Source: Pseudomonadota bacterium (GTDB lineage Bacteria > Desulfobacterota > Syntrophobacteria > Syntrophobacterales > Syntrophobacteraceae). From it: a stretch of 64,000 nt of DNA. Numbering within the stretch: position 1 is the first letter of the stretch; each line of letters starts with the position of its first letter. Below the pieces are notes generated by a model that did not search any database, was not told where the DNA came from, and worked only from the letters and a program-made list of their open reading frames with translations. The stretch covers positions 11,640 to 75,639 of the forward strand of contig JAEZHY010000167.1 in NCBI GenBank assembly GCA_023416335.1, written 5' to 3'. Shown here piece by piece: positions 63,600-64,000 of this stretch. A program made the translations under genes and the position numbers.

Positions 63600-64000
63600 G
63601 ATCTGCCTTGGTTGATGGATTTATCGGTCGGCTTCGGGCAGAACGATTTTGGGAGGCAAGCCCTCGTTTATAGCCGGGATTTTCGTTTCGTTCCGTGATC
63701 TGCCGCAAAGCCTGATTGTTTAAATTATTATAGGCTCTACCGACATTTCCATACCATGAAATTCGAATGATTCACAGGAGGGAGAACAATATCGGGGCAG
63801 CCCTGACTCTCGAATCCGGGCACGAAACGCAAGAAGCGCAAAGGAGGTGCCGGTGAATCATACAGTGCCTGCCCGGGCACTTGCACCAGATTTCGGCCCT
63901 CTTGGGCCGATCGCTCGGCGCTTGCTGTGTCTGCCCCGGTGCCTTTGCGGGGCGCCACAGCAAGCGCCAAGTAAGCCGCAGAGCGGCGCAGGGGGTGTGG
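63600..64000. other. Non-coding end of the window with hairpins
   Basis: Upstream region of recC. It holds three perfect hairpins between 63864 and 63968, listed separately. No supported gene; open frames crossing the hairpins have no ribosome binding site. The element may continue past the window. Confidence 0.5.
63864..63968. repeat. Cluster of three perfect hairpins
   Basis: First, AGTGCC and GGCACT (63864-63881). Second, CGGCCC and GGGCCG (63894-63909). Third, a long stem GGCGCTTGCTGTG and CACAGCAAGCGCC (63917-63968), which contains a second inner stem GCCCCG and CGGGGC. All arms are exact. Such a run suggests a structured RNA or a mobile-element end. Confidence 0.6.

Noticed and set aside
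1..64000. tRNA, rRNA or known riboswitch
   Set aside because: I looked for TPsiC-like loops and common aptamer cores and found none that fold convincingly; a covariance-model search would settle it.

Overview
The window looks like a chromosomal segment of a Gram-negative, probably anaerobic bacterium with fairly high GC. Gram-negative signs are a lipoprotein lytic transglycosylase, gmhA, a CecR/YbhGFSR-type efflux operon and RecBCD. Anaerobic signs are a ferredoxin-type 2-oxoacid oxidoreductase fused to a GltD-like flavoprotein, and sigma-54 control. Together these fit Desulfobacterota (deltaproteobacteria such as the Syntrophobacterales), but no rRNA or marker gene proves it. I see no rRNA, tRNA, CRISPR array, insertion sequence or prophage.

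Layout. 1-10 kb: an MBL-fold hydrolase, an M16C (PreP-like) peptidase, a 2-kb repeat-filled non-coding stretch, ndk, an MltD-like transglycosylase, and an AcuC-like deacetylase followed by an AcuB-like CBS-ACT protein. 10-18.5 kb: an Fsr-like MFS transporter, an isochorismatase-family hydrolase, and a complete cecR-ybhG-ybhF-ybhS-ybhR-type efflux operon behind a perfect 14-bp palindromic operator. 18.5-26 kb: scattered genes (a small protein, a trypsin-like/Sel1 protease, an aminotransferase, HDOD-GAF, YvlD-like and J-domain proteins, and two small unknowns).

26-35.6 kb: a metabolic regulon. A PAS/AAA+/Fis sigma-54 activator is followed by an NAD(P)-linking flavoprotein/ferredoxin, the alpha, beta and gamma subunits of a 2-oxoacid:acceptor oxidoreductase, an AMP-forming acyl-CoA ligase and an ACS-family MFS transporter. 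GG-N10-GC (-24/-12) promoters lie in front of the activator, the flavoprotein and the ligase. The likely role is uptake, activation and oxidative decarboxylation of an organic or aromatic acid.

36-50 kb: a glycan cluster of very large multi-catalytic proteins: a three-module GT4 protein, a sulfotransferase-GT4-GT2-helical-tail fusion, its shorter GT4-GT2 paralogue, two SAM methyltransferases (one in unusually AT-rich DNA), and gmhA. 50-52.6 kb: a membrane-anchored transglutaminase-like protein paired with a secreted, C-terminally anchored partner. 52.8-63.6 kb: on the minus strand, recC-recB-recD, then a NifS/IscS-type cysteine desulfurase.

Non-coding DNA carries several dispersed repeat families. 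The clearest are REPIN-like elements with ends GTAGGRTGGG...CCCAYCCTAC; one of them separates recC from recB. Protein calls come from motifs read by eye; substrate assignments are inference.
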